From the NCBI RefSeq assembly GCF_009665255.1, contig NZ_CP035686.1, forward strand, positions 62,001 through 126,000: 64,000 nt of DNA. The letters are read 5' to 3'. Below are positions 8,376 through 18,103 of this stretch, in pieces. Made by a program: the position numbers and the translations under genes. The stretch is from Vibrio metoecus. Lineage in GTDB: Bacteria > Pseudomonadota > Gammaproteobacteria > Enterobacterales > Vibrionaceae. The notes under the pieces were generated by a model that saw only the letters and a list, made by a program, of their open reading frames with translations, was not told the DNA's origin and ran no database searches. Position 1 is the stretch's first letter; every line of letters begins with the position of its first letter.

Positions 8376-8915
8376 TTATGCCATCGCGTTTAATTCTGCC
8401 AACACTTCGTCCGCCCATTGAATCCATGCTTGGCGAACCAGTAAATTACGACGTAGCGTTAAACGCTCTAAACGTTGCTGCTTATCTAACACGGAAGGGT
8501 TCGCGTAGTAAGCGGCTTCGATTTCCTGATAATGAGCGACCAGTTTGCGCGACTCTTCAACCAGTTCAGCCAATTGCAGACGGTAAGGTTCTGCCGATTG
8601 TACTGAGCAAGCCATCAATTTAGCGCTGAACTCGTCACGCACGGTTGGGTGTGCGGTTGGTTGATCAAACCACTCACCTAAAGCGCTGCGACCAGCTTGG
8701 GTAATAGAATAAACCTTGCGATCTGGTTTACCTTCCTGTGGTTCCAGAACACAAGTTACTAAACCCTGTTCCCCCATTTTATTGAGTTCACGATATACCT
8801 GCTGATGACTGGCTTTCCAGAAGTAGCCAATGCTGGCAGAAAATTCTTTAGTTATATCGTACCCGGTTGCATCGCGTGTGCTAAGAACAGTAAGGATAAC
8901 GTGTGGTAATGACAT
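8376..8915 (-). CDS. aphA: AphA, PadR-family quorum-sensing and virulence regulator
   Basis: AphA is the low-cell-density master regulator of Vibrio; in V. cholerae it activates tcpPH together with AphB and so starts the toxin-coregulated-pilus and toxin cascade. The 179 residues contain the PadR winged helix (about 1-90: MSLPHVILTVLSTRDATGYD and QVYRELNKMGEQGLV) and a long antiparallel coiled-coil dimerisation region (about 100-179). I recognise the sequence as essentially V. cholerae AphA. In that species HapR represses aphA and Qrr small RNAs promote its translation; the control region is the 359-base gap toward ppc. Convergent with cysE. Confidence 0.96.
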   Translation of the reverse strand: MSLPHVILTVLSTRDATGYDITKEFSASIGYFWKASHQQVYRELNKMGEQGLVTCVLEPQEGKPDRKVYSITQAGRSALGEWFDQPTAHPTVRDEFSAKLMACSVQSAEPYRLQLAELVEESRKLVAHYQEIEAAYYANPSVLDKQQRLERLTLRRNLLVRQAWIQWADEVLAELNAMA

Positions 8916-9274
8916 GTCTTCAATCCAAAAATTAAGTCAACATAAACTTCTATCTAAACGTCTGTTGTGCTTCTTGTGGCACTCATATCAGTTCGTTTAA
9001 ATACCCGCAGCTCAACGTTCTGGCTGCTTATGTCACCTTATAAAGCCGGTTATCACCTAGATTGGTGTATGTCTTTGCATACTTTGACTGTGAAATTGGT
9101 TTGCAGTACTTATCACAGAGGGGACGTAGTATATCTAAATAATAAGCATAAAGTGGAATACAAATGCGTCTGATAAATAAAAAACTGACATTATTCTCAA
9201 TAATACGAAAATGTAAAACAAAAGGCCACAAAGTTGCAGCCTTTTGGTTTTTTATACTGATATTTTGCGATTTG
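8916..9274. other. aphA: Intergenic region with the aphA promoter and the ppc 3' end
   Basis: These 359 bases hold the aphA 5' leader and promoter (read leftward) and the ppc terminator (right end). The sequence is strongly AT-rich, as expected for a regulated vibrio promoter. An imperfect palindrome of LuxR/HapR type, ATTATT-CTC-AATAAT, is present at 9190-9204, but I cannot assign it to the known HapR footprint. A 68-codon open frame at 8967-9173 has no ribosome site or recognisable product and I do not call it. Confidence 0.55.
9219..9246 (-). terminator. Terminator of ppc
   Basis: CAAAAGGC pairs with GCCTTTTG across a 12-base loop; on the minus strand the stem continues into TTTTAC and further T-rich sequence. 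It lies 29 bases past the ppc stop. Confidence 0.7.
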
Positions 9275-11905
9275 TTAACCAGTATTGCGCATTCCCGCCG
9301 CAATTCCCGCGATAGTCACCATCAAGGCTTCTTCAAGCTCTGGTGCTAAGTGCTCCGATTGGCGAGTGCGATACAGCAGTTCGGCTTGCAGCATATTGAG
9401 TGGTTCCACGTAAATATTGCGCAGACGAATCGATTCTTGTCCCCAAGGATCGCTTTGCATCAGGTTCTCGTTGTTTTCCACATTGAGCACCGTTTTGATG
9501 TCTTTTTGCAGTTGCGCCCGCAGTTTTTCACCGAGTGGACGCAAAGCAGGCTCGACTAATCGTTCATCGTAGTAACGCGCAATTTCCGCGCTGCACTTGG
9601 TGTACACCATCTCCAGCATGCCAAGGCGAGTTGAGAAGAATGGCCATTCACGGCACATCTCTTCAAGTAGTGCTTGGTGGCCTTTATCAATCGAGAATTG
9701 AATCGCTTCACCGGCACCCAGCCAAGCGGGTAATACCAAGCGGTTTTGGCTCCATGAGAAAATCCATGGGATCGCACGCAAGCTTTCAACACCACCGTTT
9801 GGATTACGTTTCGATGGACGCGAACCGAGTGGCAGTTTGCCCAATTCCAATTCAGGTGTGGCTTGGCGGAAGTAAGGGACAAAATCAGGCTCACCACGCA
9901 CCACATGGCGATAGGCCTCACAAGACACTTCCGACAGCACATCCATCAGATCGCGCCATTCTTGTTTTGGCTCTGGTGGTGGCAGTAGGTTGGCTTCCAA
10001 AATGGCACTGGCGTACATGTTGAAGCTGTTCACCGCCACTTCTGGCAGACCCAGTTTAAAGCGGATCATTTCGCCTTGTTCTGTTACACGCAGGCCGCCC
10101 TTTAAGCTCTTTGGTGGCTGAGACAGCAGTGCCGCATGCGCAGGAGCACCGCCACGGCCAATCGTGCCGCCACGGCCATGGAATAGTGTCAGCTCAATAC
10201 CCGCTTCTTCACTGACTTTGACTAAGGCATCCATTGCGCGGTACTGTGCCCAACCTGCCGCCATGACGCCGGCATCTTTCGCTGAGTCTGAGTAACCAAT
10301 CATCACCATTTGGTGGTTCTGAATAAAGCCGCGATACAGATCGATACTCATCAACTGACGGATCACCGATTCGGCGTTGTTCAAGTCATCTAAGGTTTCA
10401 AACAGCGGGCAGACATCCATACGATAAGGACATCCCGCTTCTTGCAGTAGCAGGTGAACTGCGAGGACATCCGATGCAGTACGTGCCATCGAAATCACAT
10501 ACGCACCAAATGCATCTTTGGATTGCGCTGCAATGATCTTACAGGTATCCAGCACTTCTTTGACTTGTGCAGACGGTTGCCAGTCGCGCGGTAGCAGCGG
10601 ACGTTTAGAATTCAGTTCAGTGGTCAGGAAAGCGATCTTGTCTTGTTCGCTCCACTGATTGTAATCACCGATGCCGAGATGACGGGTCAGTTCCGAAATC
10701 ACTTCTGCATGGCGTGAACTTTCTTGACGAATATCGAGACGAACTAGATGCACGCCAAACGCTTTGATGCGACGCAGAGTATCAAGTAGAGAACCATCCG
10801 CAATCACGCCCATGCCACACTCATGCAGTGATTGGTAACACGCGTATAGTGGTTCCCACAGCTGAGCGACATTTTGCAGCGGAGCTTTCACTGCCAGTTT
10901 TTGACCATTCAGTTTCGCTTCAAGAATATCAATCGTCTCTTGTAGCAAACCGCGCAGCTGCTTGAGGATCGCGCGATACGGTTCGTGCTCCTCACCCGCT
11001 AAAGCGCGTACTGCCTCATTACACTTGGTCATCGAAAGTTCGCTGACCAGCTCATTGATGTCGGTCAGATAAAGGTCTGCCGCTTTCCAGCGTGACAGCA
11101 ATAGCACTTCGCGAGTGATGGTGTGGGTAACAAATGGGTTACCATCGCGGTCACCGCCCATCCATGATGAGAAGTGCACAGGGCGTGCATCAATTGGTAA
11201 ACCTTCACCCAAGTGAGATTTCACCTGTTCATCCAACTCGCGCAGAAACTCTGGCACGGCATTCCACAGCGAATTTTCCACTACCGCAAAGCCCCATTTG
11301 GCTTCATCCAGTGGCGTTGGACGCTGCTGACGGATCACATCCGAGTGCCAGCTTTGTGCGATCAACTGCTCAAGGCGACGTTCCGTTTTATGGCGCTCTT
11401 TTGAAGAGAGTTCACTCAGTTCGAGTTTGGACAAACATTCATTAATTTTGACCAACTTGTTGATCATGGTGCGACGAGTGATCTCTGTCGGGTGAGCGGT
11501 TAATACCAACTCAATGTTCAGATCACGAATGGCTTGTGCGGTGTCGAATTTACTGACCGAGTTTTGCGCGAGTTTGGCAAACAAGCTACCGATCGCATCC
11601 AGCTCATTCACATGGCTCTCACAGTGGCGAGAGATGGTGTGATACTGCTCGGCAATATTGGTCAGGTTCAGGAATTGGTTAAAGGCGCGAGCCACGGGAG
11701 TCAGTTGGTGGTTAGGAAGATTTTTGATCTCTTCGATCAGCAGCTCGCGGTCTGCTTGGTTGCCGGTTCTGGCGGATTTGGAAAGTTTTCGGATGGTTTC
11801 CACTTTCTCTAAAATAACGTCACCATCGGCGGCTTGAATCGTCTGGCCGAGTAGTCGTCCTAACATGCTTACGTTACTTTTGAGCGCAGCGTATTTTTCG
11901 TTCAT
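9275..11905 (-). CDS. ppc: Phosphoenolpyruvate carboxylase
   Basis: PEPC carboxylates phosphoenolpyruvate to oxaloacetate and so refills the TCA cycle. The 876-residue protein shows the catalytic-histidine motif LTAHPTE, the GYSDSAKDAG motif, the glycine-rich FHGRGGTIGRGG loop, and the invariant C-terminal RNTG. Two ATG codons lie close together; I chose the inner one at 11905 because an AGGA lies about 7 bases upstream, whereas the outer ATG at 11911 touches that ribosome site. Transcribed alone, between aphA and argE, both on the same strand. Confidence 0.97.
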   Translation of the reverse strand: MNEKYAALKSNVSMLGRLLGQTIQAADGDVILEKVETIRKLSKSARTGNQADRELLIEEIKNLPNHQLTPVARAFNQFLNLTNIAEQYHTISRHCESHVNELDAIGSLFAKLAQNSVSKFDTAQAIRDLNIELVLTAHPTEITRRTMINKLVKINECLSKLELSELSSKERHKTERRLEQLIAQSWHSDVIRQQRPTPLDEAKWGFAVVENSLWNAVPEFLRELDEQVKSHLGEGLPIDARPVHFSSWMGGDRDGNPFVTHTITREVLLLSRWKAADLYLTDINELVSELSMTKCNEAVRALAGEEHEPYRAILKQLRGLLQETIDILEAKLNGQKLAVKAPLQNVAQLWEPLYACYQSLHECGMGVIADGSLLDTLRRIKAFGVHLVRLDIRQESSRHAEVISELTRHLGIGDYNQWSEQDKIAFLTTELNSKRPLLPRDWQPSAQVKEVLDTCKIIAAQSKDAFGAYVISMARTASDVLAVHLLLQEAGCPYRMDVCPLFETLDDLNNAESVIRQLMSIDLYRGFIQNHQMVMIGYSDSAKDAGVMAAGWAQYRAMDALVKVSEEAGIELTLFHGRGGTIGRGGAPAHAALLSQPPKSLKGGLRVTEQGEMIRFKLGLPEVAVNSFNMYASAILEANLLPPPEPKQEWRDLMDVLSEVSCEAYRHVVRGEPDFVPYFRQATPELELGKLPLGSRPSKRNPNGGVESLRAIPWIFSWSQNRLVLPAWLGAGEAIQFSIDKGHQALLEEMCREWPFFSTRLGMLEMVYTKCSAEIARYYDERLVEPALRPLGEKLRAQLQKDIKTVLNVENNENLMQSDPWGQESIRLRNIYVEPLNMLQAELLYRTRQSEHLAPELEEALMVTIAGIAAGMRNTG

Positions 11906-12076
11906 TGTCATCCTGCCTTGAAAAAAAATTACATCCAGTGTGAGTCCAGTTAATTACACAATCTTGACCATTTTGTCCAGTGGGCTTGCGGTTAAGACTA
12001 AGATTCCATTTATTGTCATCCGCGTTGGTGCAGAGATTGTTTAACTAAAAACACCAAATTATTGAAAATTTCTTAC

Positions 12077-12104
12077 AAAAAAGCCCTGAGGTTGAACTCA
12101 GGGC
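12077..12104 (-). terminator. Terminator of argE
   Basis: GCCCTGAG and CTCAGGGC form a perfect 8-base stem with a 6-base loop; on the minus strand it is followed by six T. It lies 8 bases past the argE stop. Confidence 0.92.
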
Positions 12105-12111
12105 GATCAAT

Positions 12112-13248
12112 TTAGAAACAATATTTCTGCATGGCTCGTGATAGCACGCGTACCGTTGGGTCAATAAATTCAAACGCCAAAAACTCATCCGGTTGATGAG
12201 CTTGATCGATTGAACCTGGGCCAAGCACTAAGGTCGGGCAAACTTGCTGCAAGAAAGGGGCCTCGGTGCAGTAATTCACGGTTTGCGCTTCTTGCTCGCA
12301 GATTTCGCTAATGCCGTGAATAAACGGATGGTCATGCGCGCACTCATAACCGGGGATCGGGTCATGCAGTGGGATTAATTCAATGCGCCCCGGCCACTTT
12401 TGCTGTACTTCACGTAGAGCGTCACGCATTAGGTTATCTAAGCCATCCAAGCTAATGCCGGGCAGAGGGCGAACATCATAATGCAGTTCGCAGCAACCAC
12501 AAATTCGGTTCGGGCTATCGCCACCATGAATGTGACCAAGGTTCAGCGTCGGCGTCGGAATTTCAAATCCCGGATGGTGATATTCTTTAATTAAGCGATC
12601 GCGCAGCTGCATGAGAGCAAACAGCACTTCGTGCATGATCTCAATCGCATTGACGCCCAGCGCTGGATTGGATGAATGGCCGGATTTACCGGTCACGCGA
12701 ATAGCATTCGCCACATGGCCTTTGTGTGCACGGATCGGCACTAAGCTGGTTGGTTCACCGATGATGCAGTAATCCGGTTTAAATGGTGCATTTTCCGTAA
12801 AATGGCGCGCGCCAAGCATGGTAGTTTCTTCATCGCACGTTGCGAGTACATACAACGGCTTGGTTTGCTTGCTCCAATCGACTTTTTTCACCGCTTCATA
12901 AATAAAGGCGAAGAAACCTTTCATATCTGCGGTCCCTAATCCATAGAAGCGATTATTGGCTTGCGTGAGTGCATGCGGGTTGTAATTCCAGCGGCCTTGA
13001 TCAAAAGGCACGGTATCACTGTGTCCTGCCAACAGCAGTCCGCCTTCACCATTGCCTAATTTGGCAATCAAATTCTGTTTGTTGGGCGCTACTTGCTCAA
13101 TCTGAATGGCAAAGCCAAGTGCACTTAACCAATCGGCTAATTTTGCGATCACCTGCTCATTACCTTCATCCCAGCGCGCATCGGTAGAACTGATTGAAGA
13201 GGTTGAAATCAGGCCTTCATAGACCTCAAGGAAACTGGGTAACGGCAT
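12112..13248 (-). CDS. argE: Acetylornithine deacetylase
   Basis: ArgE hydrolyses N-acetylornithine to ornithine and acetate in the linear arginine pathway. It is a zinc-dependent M20-family hydrolase: GHSDTVPFD holds the first metal histidine, YGLGTADMKGFFAF the bridging aspartate, and CDEETTMLGA the catalytic glutamate pair. Length 378 residues is typical. It is transcribed away from argCBGH, the classical divergent arrangement in enterobacteria and vibrios, and the shared gap contains candidate ARG boxes. Confidence 0.96.
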   Translation of the reverse strand: MPLPSFLEVYEGLISTSSISSTDARWDEGNEQVIAKLADWLSALGFAIQIEQVAPNKQNLIAKLGNGEGGLLLAGHSDTVPFDQGRWNYNPHALTQANNRFYGLGTADMKGFFAFIYEAVKKVDWSKQTKPLYVLATCDEETTMLGARHFTENAPFKPDYCIIGEPTSLVPIRAHKGHVANAIRVTGKSGHSSNPALGVNAIEIMHEVLFALMQLRDRLIKEYHHPGFEIPTPTLNLGHIHGGDSPNRICGCCELHYDVRPLPGISLDGLDNLMRDALREVQQKWPGRIELIPLHDPIPGYECAHDHPFIHGISEICEQEAQTVNYCTEAPFLQQVCPTLVLGPGSIDQAHQPDEFLAFEFIDPTVRVLSRAMQKYCF

Positions 13249-13295
13249 TTTATCTTTGCTCCTGCTATTGACAGAGTGTCGGCGAAACGGTAAAA

Positions 13296-13330
13296 CACAT
13301 ATTAAATCACTTTAAGTGAATAAAAAACCA
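13296..13330. promoter_or_regulatory. Candidate tandem ArgR boxes between argE and argC
   Basis: TGAATAAAAAACCA at 13317-13330 matches the ARG-box core TGAATAAAAATTCA at 12 of 14 positions. A weaker 14-mer (CACATATTAAATCA) begins exactly 21 bases upstream, the normal centre-to-centre distance for the two boxes of an ArgR operator. The place, between divergent arginine genes, supports the call. Confidence 0.55.
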
Positions 13331-13403
13331 ATTAATCGCAATTTTGAAAGATGAATAGTCAGCGTTGTTCGCTCTCTTTCACCACTTAATACGGATGTTT
13401 TTG

Positions 13404-14405
13404 ATGTTAAAAACCACCATCATCGGCGCAAGCGGTTACACCGGAGCAGAACTGGCTCTTATGGTGCACAAACACCCACAACTCACGCTATCAGGTTTAT
13501 ACGTTTCCGCCAACAGTGTGGATGCGGGCAAATCGCTGGCGCAGTTGCATGGTCGAGTGGCTGGGCTGATTGATATGCCAGTGCAAGCCTTGACCGATGT
13601 AGATGCTGTTGCGGCTGAGTGTGATGTAGTTTTTCTGGCTACCGCGCACGAAGTGAGTCATGACCTCGCGCCGCAATTTCTCGCTCAAGGCTGTCAGGTC
13701 TTTGATCTGTCTGGTGCATTTCGGGTGCAGAGCGAAGCGTTTTATCCAACCTTTTATGGCTTTGCTCATCAGCATTCTGAATGGTTAGAAAAAGCGGTGT
13801 ACGGCCTTGCTGAGTGGAATGCGGAAGCGATCAAAAGCAGTCCTATGATTGCTGTTGCGGGTTGCTATCCAACGGCATCGCAACTGGCGATTAAGCCTCT
13901 GTTGGTGGAAGGGTTAATCGACACGACCCAATGGCCAGTGATTAACGCGGTGAGTGGTGTCTCTGGTGCGGGGCGTAAAGCCACCATGACCAACAGTTTT
14001 TGCGAAGTGAGCTTGCAGCCTTACGGTGTGTTTAACCATCGCCATCAACCAGAAATTGCGACTCACCTAGGCTGTGAAGTGATCTTCACCCCGCATCTTG
14101 GCAACTTTAAGCGCGGCATTCTGGCCACCATCACCATGAAACTGGCGGATGGTGTCACCGAGCAGCAAGTCGCAGAAGCCTTTAGCAAGGCATATCAAGA
14201 TAAGCCGTTGGTGCGTTTCAGCAATGGTTTACCACGGATTCAAGATGTCGAGTTTACCCCATTTTGTGACCTCGGCTGGAAGGTACAAGGACGTCACATC
14301 ATAGTGGTGTCTGCTATCGACAATTTATTGAAAGGCGCATCGAGTCAAGCGATGCAGTGTTTAAATATTCACTACGGTTTCGATGAATTAACCGCGTTGG
14401 TGTAA
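13404..14405 (+). CDS. argC: N-acetyl-gamma-glutamyl-phosphate reductase
   Basis: ArgC reduces N-acetylglutamyl phosphate to the semialdehyde with NADPH, the third step of arginine synthesis. The protein begins MLKTTIIGASGYTGAEL, the nucleotide-binding motif, and has the catalytic cysteine in VAGCYPTAS. I start at 13404 (333 residues) because all known homologues begin at this methionine; an open frame extends 39 bases further upstream with two more possible starts. argB follows 9 bases after the stop, so argCBG are probably co-transcribed. Confidence 0.95.
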   Translation: MLKTTIIGASGYTGAELALMVHKHPQLTLSGLYVSANSVDAGKSLAQLHGRVAGLIDMPVQALTDVDAVAAECDVVFLATAHEVSHDLAPQFLAQGCQVFDLSGAFRVQSEAFYPTFYGFAHQHSEWLEKAVYGLAEWNAEAIKSSPMIAVAGCYPTASQLAIKPLLVEGLIDTTQWPVINAVSGVSGAGRKATMTNSFCEVSLQPYGVFNHRHQPEIATHLGCEVIFTPHLGNFKRGILATITMKLADGVTEQQVAEAFSKAYQDKPLVRFSNGLPRIQDVEFTPFCDLGWKVQGRHIIVVSAIDNLLKGASSQAMQCLNIHYGFDELTALV

Positions 14406-14414
14406 GGGTTCAAC

Positions 14415-15203
14415 ATGTCAGATCTCAAGCTCAGTCCTTTAGTGATTAAGTTAGGTGGTGCGGCGCTCGATTGCGCAGAGACACTTAGCAAACTGTTTAG
14501 TGCGATTGCCCAATATCAGAACCAAGCCCAACGACGCATTGTGATCGTGCATGGCGGTGGTTACTTGGTTGATGAGTTGATGGCGAAGCTGCAACTCAAA
14601 TCGGTCAAGAAAGACGGTTTGCGCGTCACTCCGTATGATCAAATTCCGATCATTGCTGGAGCTCTCGCAGGTACAGCGAACAAGATGCTGCAAGGACAAG
14701 CGATCAAAGATGGCATCAATGCTGTGGGTTTGTCACTGGCGGATGGCGGTTTGTGCCATGTCGAGGAGTTAGATCCTGAACTGGGCGCAGTCGGCAAAGC
14801 AACGCCGGGCGATTCCACTTTGCTGCAAGCGATTTTGGCAACCGGTGCGATGCCCATCATTAGCTCGATAGGCCTAACTGCGCAGGGGCAGATGATGAAC
14901 GTCAACGCTGACCAAGCGGCGGTTGCTGTGGCGGGTGCTCTGGATGCGGAATTGGTACTGCTCTCGGATGTCAGCGGTGTACTGGATGGCAAAGGCCACC
15001 TCATCGCCACCTTAGATGCCAAACAAGCGGATGCACTGATTGCCGGCAAAGTGATTACCGACGGCATGATCGTCAAAGTGAAAGCAGCCTTGGAAGCGGC
15101 GCAAGATTTAGGACGTCCGATTGAAGTGGCGACCTGGCGTTACCCAGAGAAGCTCGCCAAGTTATTTGGCGGTGAAAGCATCGGCACCCGTTTTCTACCT
15201 TAA
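14415..15203 (+). CDS. argB: Acetylglutamate kinase
   Basis: ArgB phosphorylates N-acetylglutamate, the committed step after acetylation. It is an amino-acid kinase-fold enzyme of 262 residues: PLVIKLGGAAL at the N-terminus and VIVHGGG are the phosphate-binding loops, and MMNVNADQAAVAVAGALDAELVLLSDVSGVLD is split over the acetylglutamate and ATP pockets. The short form without the N-terminal helix is that of the arginine-insensitive enterobacterial enzyme. It lies directly between argC and argG. Confidence 0.96.
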   Translation: MSDLKLSPLVIKLGGAALDCAETLSKLFSAIAQYQNQAQRRIVIVHGGGYLVDELMAKLQLKSVKKDGLRVTPYDQIPIIAGALAGTANKMLQGQAIKDGINAVGLSLADGGLCHVEELDPELGAVGKATPGDSTLLQAILATGAMPIISSIGLTAQGQMMNVNADQAAVAVAGALDAELVLLSDVSGVLDGKGHLIATLDAKQADALIAGKVITDGMIVKVKAALEAAQDLGRPIEVATWRYPEKLAKLFGGESIGTRFLP

Positions 15204-15278
15204 GATTTTAAGTCACTAATTTGATTAAACCTGAGCACTGACCGCCAAGCGCAGAGCCAGGAATATGGAGATACATCA

Positions 15279-16493
15279 ATGAGTAAAGTACAAGTTAAAA
15301 AAGTAGTTGTGGCATATTCTGGCGGTCTGGACACGTCGGTGATCATTCCATGGTTAAAAGAAAATTATGACTGTGAAGTGGTGGCGTTTGTGGCTGACGT
15401 AGGTCAAGGTGACGAAGAGCTGAAAGGCGTTGAAGCCAAAGCGCTCTCATCGGGTGCCTCGGAATGTTACATCGTTGACCTGAAAGAAGAGTTTGTTAAA
15501 GAGTACATCTACCCAACGCTGAAAACCGGCGCTTACTATGAAGGTAAATACCTGCTTGGTACTTCCATGGCGCGTCCGGTGATTGCTAAAGCGCAAGTTG
15601 AGATCGCGCGTAAAGTGGGAGCGGATGCACTGGCGCACGGTTGTACCGGTAAAGGTAACGACCAAGTGCGTTTCGAGGGTGCCTTTGCGGCATTGGCACC
15701 AGATCTGCACGTGATTGCGCCTTGGCGTGAGTGGAATCTGCGTAGCCGTGAAGCGTGTCTGGATTACCTTGCCGAGCGCAACATTCCTTGTGCAGCATCA
15801 TTGACCAAGATCTACTCGCGTGATGCTAACGCATGGCACGTTTCTACCGAAGGTGGCGTTTTGGAAAGCACATGGAATGCGCCAAACGAAGATTGCTGGG
15901 TGTGGACAGTCGATCCTGAGCAAGCGCCTAACGAAGCGGAATATGTCACGCTGCAAGTTGCGCATGGCGAAGTGGTCGCCGTTGATGGTGAAACCATGAC
16001 CCCTTACAACGCGCTGCTGTACCTCAACCAAAAAGGTGCGAAGCATGGTGTGGGTCGTATCGACATCGTGGAAAACCGTCTGGTGGGTATGAAATCTCGC
16101 GGCTGTTACGAAACTCCGGGAGGCACCATCATCATGGAAGCGCTGCGCGCGGTTGAGCAACTGGTGCTGGATAAAACCTCATTCGAATTCCGTGAAGAGC
16201 TGGGTATTAAAGCGTCACACCTTGTTTATGATGGTCGTTGGTTCACGCCACTGCGTCAGGCGGTATTTGCGGCAGCCGATGAGCTGGCGAAAGATGTCAA
16301 CGGTGAAGTGGTGATCAAGCTGTATAAAGGCCAAGCCGTGGCAACGCAAAAACGTTCAGCCAATAGCCTCTACTCAGAAGATTTCGCGACCTTTGGTGCC
16401 GATGAAGTGTATGACCACAGCCACGCAGGCGGCTTCATCCGTCTTTACTCGCTGTCGAGCCGCATCCGCGCTCTGAGCCAAAACAAGCAGTAA
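15279..16493 (+). CDS. argG: Argininosuccinate synthase
   Basis: ArgG joins citrulline and aspartate with ATP cleavage to argininosuccinate. The 404-residue protein has the PP-loop AYSGGLDTSV near residue 12 and the GCTGKGNDQVRFE motif, both of the short argininosuccinate synthase type (about 400 residues, unlike the 447-residue E. coli form). A standard ribosome site (GGAG) precedes the ATG. It is separated from argB by 75 bases without a terminator, and from argH by a gap containing a hairpin. Confidence 0.97.
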   Translation: MSKVQVKKVVVAYSGGLDTSVIIPWLKENYDCEVVAFVADVGQGDEELKGVEAKALSSGASECYIVDLKEEFVKEYIYPTLKTGAYYEGKYLLGTSMARPVIAKAQVEIARKVGADALAHGCTGKGNDQVRFEGAFAALAPDLHVIAPWREWNLRSREACLDYLAERNIPCAASLTKIYSRDANAWHVSTEGGVLESTWNAPNEDCWVWTVDPEQAPNEAEYVTLQVAHGEVVAVDGETMTPYNALLYLNQKGAKHGVGRIDIVENRLVGMKSRGCYETPGGTIIMEALRAVEQLVLDKTSFEFREELGIKASHLVYDGRWFTPLRQAVFAAADELAKDVNGEVVIKLYKGQAVATQKRSANSLYSEDFATFGADEVYDHSHAGGFIRLYSLSSRIRALSQNKQ

Positions 16494-16518
16494 TCAGCGC
16501 AGTCATCGGTTTATATAA

Positions 16519-16541
16519 TAAGGATCGCACTGCGATCCTTA
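16519..16541. repeat. Perfect inverted repeat between argG and argH
   Basis: TAAGGATCGCA and TGCGATCCTTA are exact complements around one central base, giving a stable hairpin with a few loop bases. No T-run follows, so it is more likely an RNA-stability or pausing element, or a weak terminator, than a full terminator. Confidence 0.7.
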
Positions 16542-16726
16542 TCCCCTTCCTAATTGAAGTTGCAGCGGTGTTGGCTACGTTCATTCCCCCCAATCACATA
16601 GTTTATCTATGCTCATGGGGATTCACTCACTTGCCGCCTATCTACAACTCCAATTAGTTTGGGTACATTTTCAGTTATCACATCCTCGGACGGCGGTTGC
16701 GGTGAGAGGAAAGCAGGAGATTAAGC

Positions 16727-18103
16727 ATGGCATTATGGGGCGGAAGATTTACCCAAGCGGCAGACAGTCGGTTCAAAGCATTCAACGATTCCTTACGTTT
16801 TGATTATCGATTGGCTGAGCAAGATATTGTTGGATCAATCGCTTGGTCAAAAGCCTTGGTCTCCGTTAATGTCTTGAGCGTGCAGGAGCAACAACAGTTA
16901 GAGCAGGCGTTAAATCACCTGCTGAAATCGGTTCAGCAAGATCCGGAGCAAATCCTAGCTTCTGATGCGGAAGATATTCACTCTTGGGTGGAACAGAAGC
17001 TGATTGAGCAAGTCGGAGATCTCGGTAAAAAACTGCACACAGGGCGTTCGCGTAATGATCAGGTCGCGACCGATCTTAAGCTTTGGTGTCGTGATCAGGG
17101 CGTTCATCTGCTTCTTGCTCTTAAAACGCTGCAACAACAGTTGGTGGCGGTGGCGGTTGAGCATCAGGCGACAGTTTTACCGGGCTACACCCATTTGCAA
17201 CGTGCGCAACCGGTGACTTTTGCCCATTGGTGTTTGGCTTATTTGGAGATGTTTGAGCGTGATGAGTCCCGCTTGACCGATGCTCTAGCGCGTTTAAACA
17301 CATCACCGCTCGGGTCTGGTGCATTAGCAGGAACCGCTTACGCGATTGATCGTGAGGTGTTAGCGGCGGATCTTGGTTTTACTCGCGCGACACGTAACTC
17401 GCTGGATGCAGTCTCCGATCGCGATCATGTGATGGAGCTGATGTCAGTCGCATCGATCTCTATGCTGCATTTGTCGCGTTTGGCGGAAGATATGATCTTC
17501 TACACCACAGGGGAAGCGGGCTTTATTGAATTAGCTGATACAGTGACATCTGGTTCTTCACTGATGCCACAAAAGAAAAACCCCGATGCGCTGGAGTTGA
17601 TCCGCGGTAAAACGGGCCGTGTCTACGGTGCATTGGCTGGGATGATGATGACAGTCAAAGCTCTGCCTCTCGCGTACAACAAAGATATGCAAGAAGACAA
17701 AGAAGGGCTGTTTGATGCGCTCGACACTTGGTTTGATTGCTTGCAAATGGCGGGACTTTGCTTTGATGGCATTAAAGTCAATGCGGCGCGTACGTTAGAA
17801 GCGGCTAAGCAAGGATACTCGAACGCGACTGAATTGGCGGATTACCTCGTTGCGAAAGGGATTCCATTTCGCGAGGCGCACCATATTGTCGGTGTGGCTG
17901 TTGTCGCGGCAATCGGTAAAGGTGTGGCTTTGGAGGAACTTTCTCTGGCTGAACTACAACAGTTTTCATCGTTGATCGAGCAAGATGTGTATCCGATCCT
18001 GACCATTGAGTCTTGTTTAGAGAAACGCTGCGCACTCGGTGGCGTATCACCCAAACAAGTGGCGCATGCTCTTCAGCAAGCTCAAGCGCGCGTGAAGTCT
18101 TAA
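16727..18103 (+). CDS. argH: Argininosuccinate lyase
   Basis: ArgH splits argininosuccinate into arginine and fumarate, the last step. It belongs to the fumarase/aspartase superfamily: the signature GSSLMPQKKNPD is present near residue 280, and ALWGGRFTQAAD is the usual N-terminus. The length of 458 residues shows that no acetyltransferase domain is fused to it, unlike the ArgH(A) fusions of some marine gammaproteobacteria. AGGAGA precedes the ATG at good distance. A 233-base gap to argG may contain its own promoter. Confidence 0.97.
   Translation: MALWGGRFTQAADSRFKAFNDSLRFDYRLAEQDIVGSIAWSKALVSVNVLSVQEQQQLEQALNHLLKSVQQDPEQILASDAEDIHSWVEQKLIEQVGDLGKKLHTGRSRNDQVATDLKLWCRDQGVHLLLALKTLQQQLVAVAVEHQATVLPGYTHLQRAQPVTFAHWCLAYLEMFERDESRLTDALARLNTSPLGSGALAGTAYAIDREVLAADLGFTRATRNSLDAVSDRDHVMELMSVASISMLHLSRLAEDMIFYTTGEAGFIELADTVTSGSSLMPQKKNPDALELIRGKTGRVYGALAGMMMTVKALPLAYNKDMQEDKEGLFDALDTWFDCLQMAGLCFDGIKVNAARTLEAAKQGYSNATELADYLVAKGIPFREAHHIVGVAVVAAIGKGVALEELSLAELQQFSSLIEQDVYPILTIESCLEKRCALGGVSPKQVAHALQQAQARVKS

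Noticed and set aside
8967..9173. 68-codon open frame in the aphA-ppc gap
   Set aside because: No ribosome site, no recognisable family, odd composition, and it overlaps a known control region.
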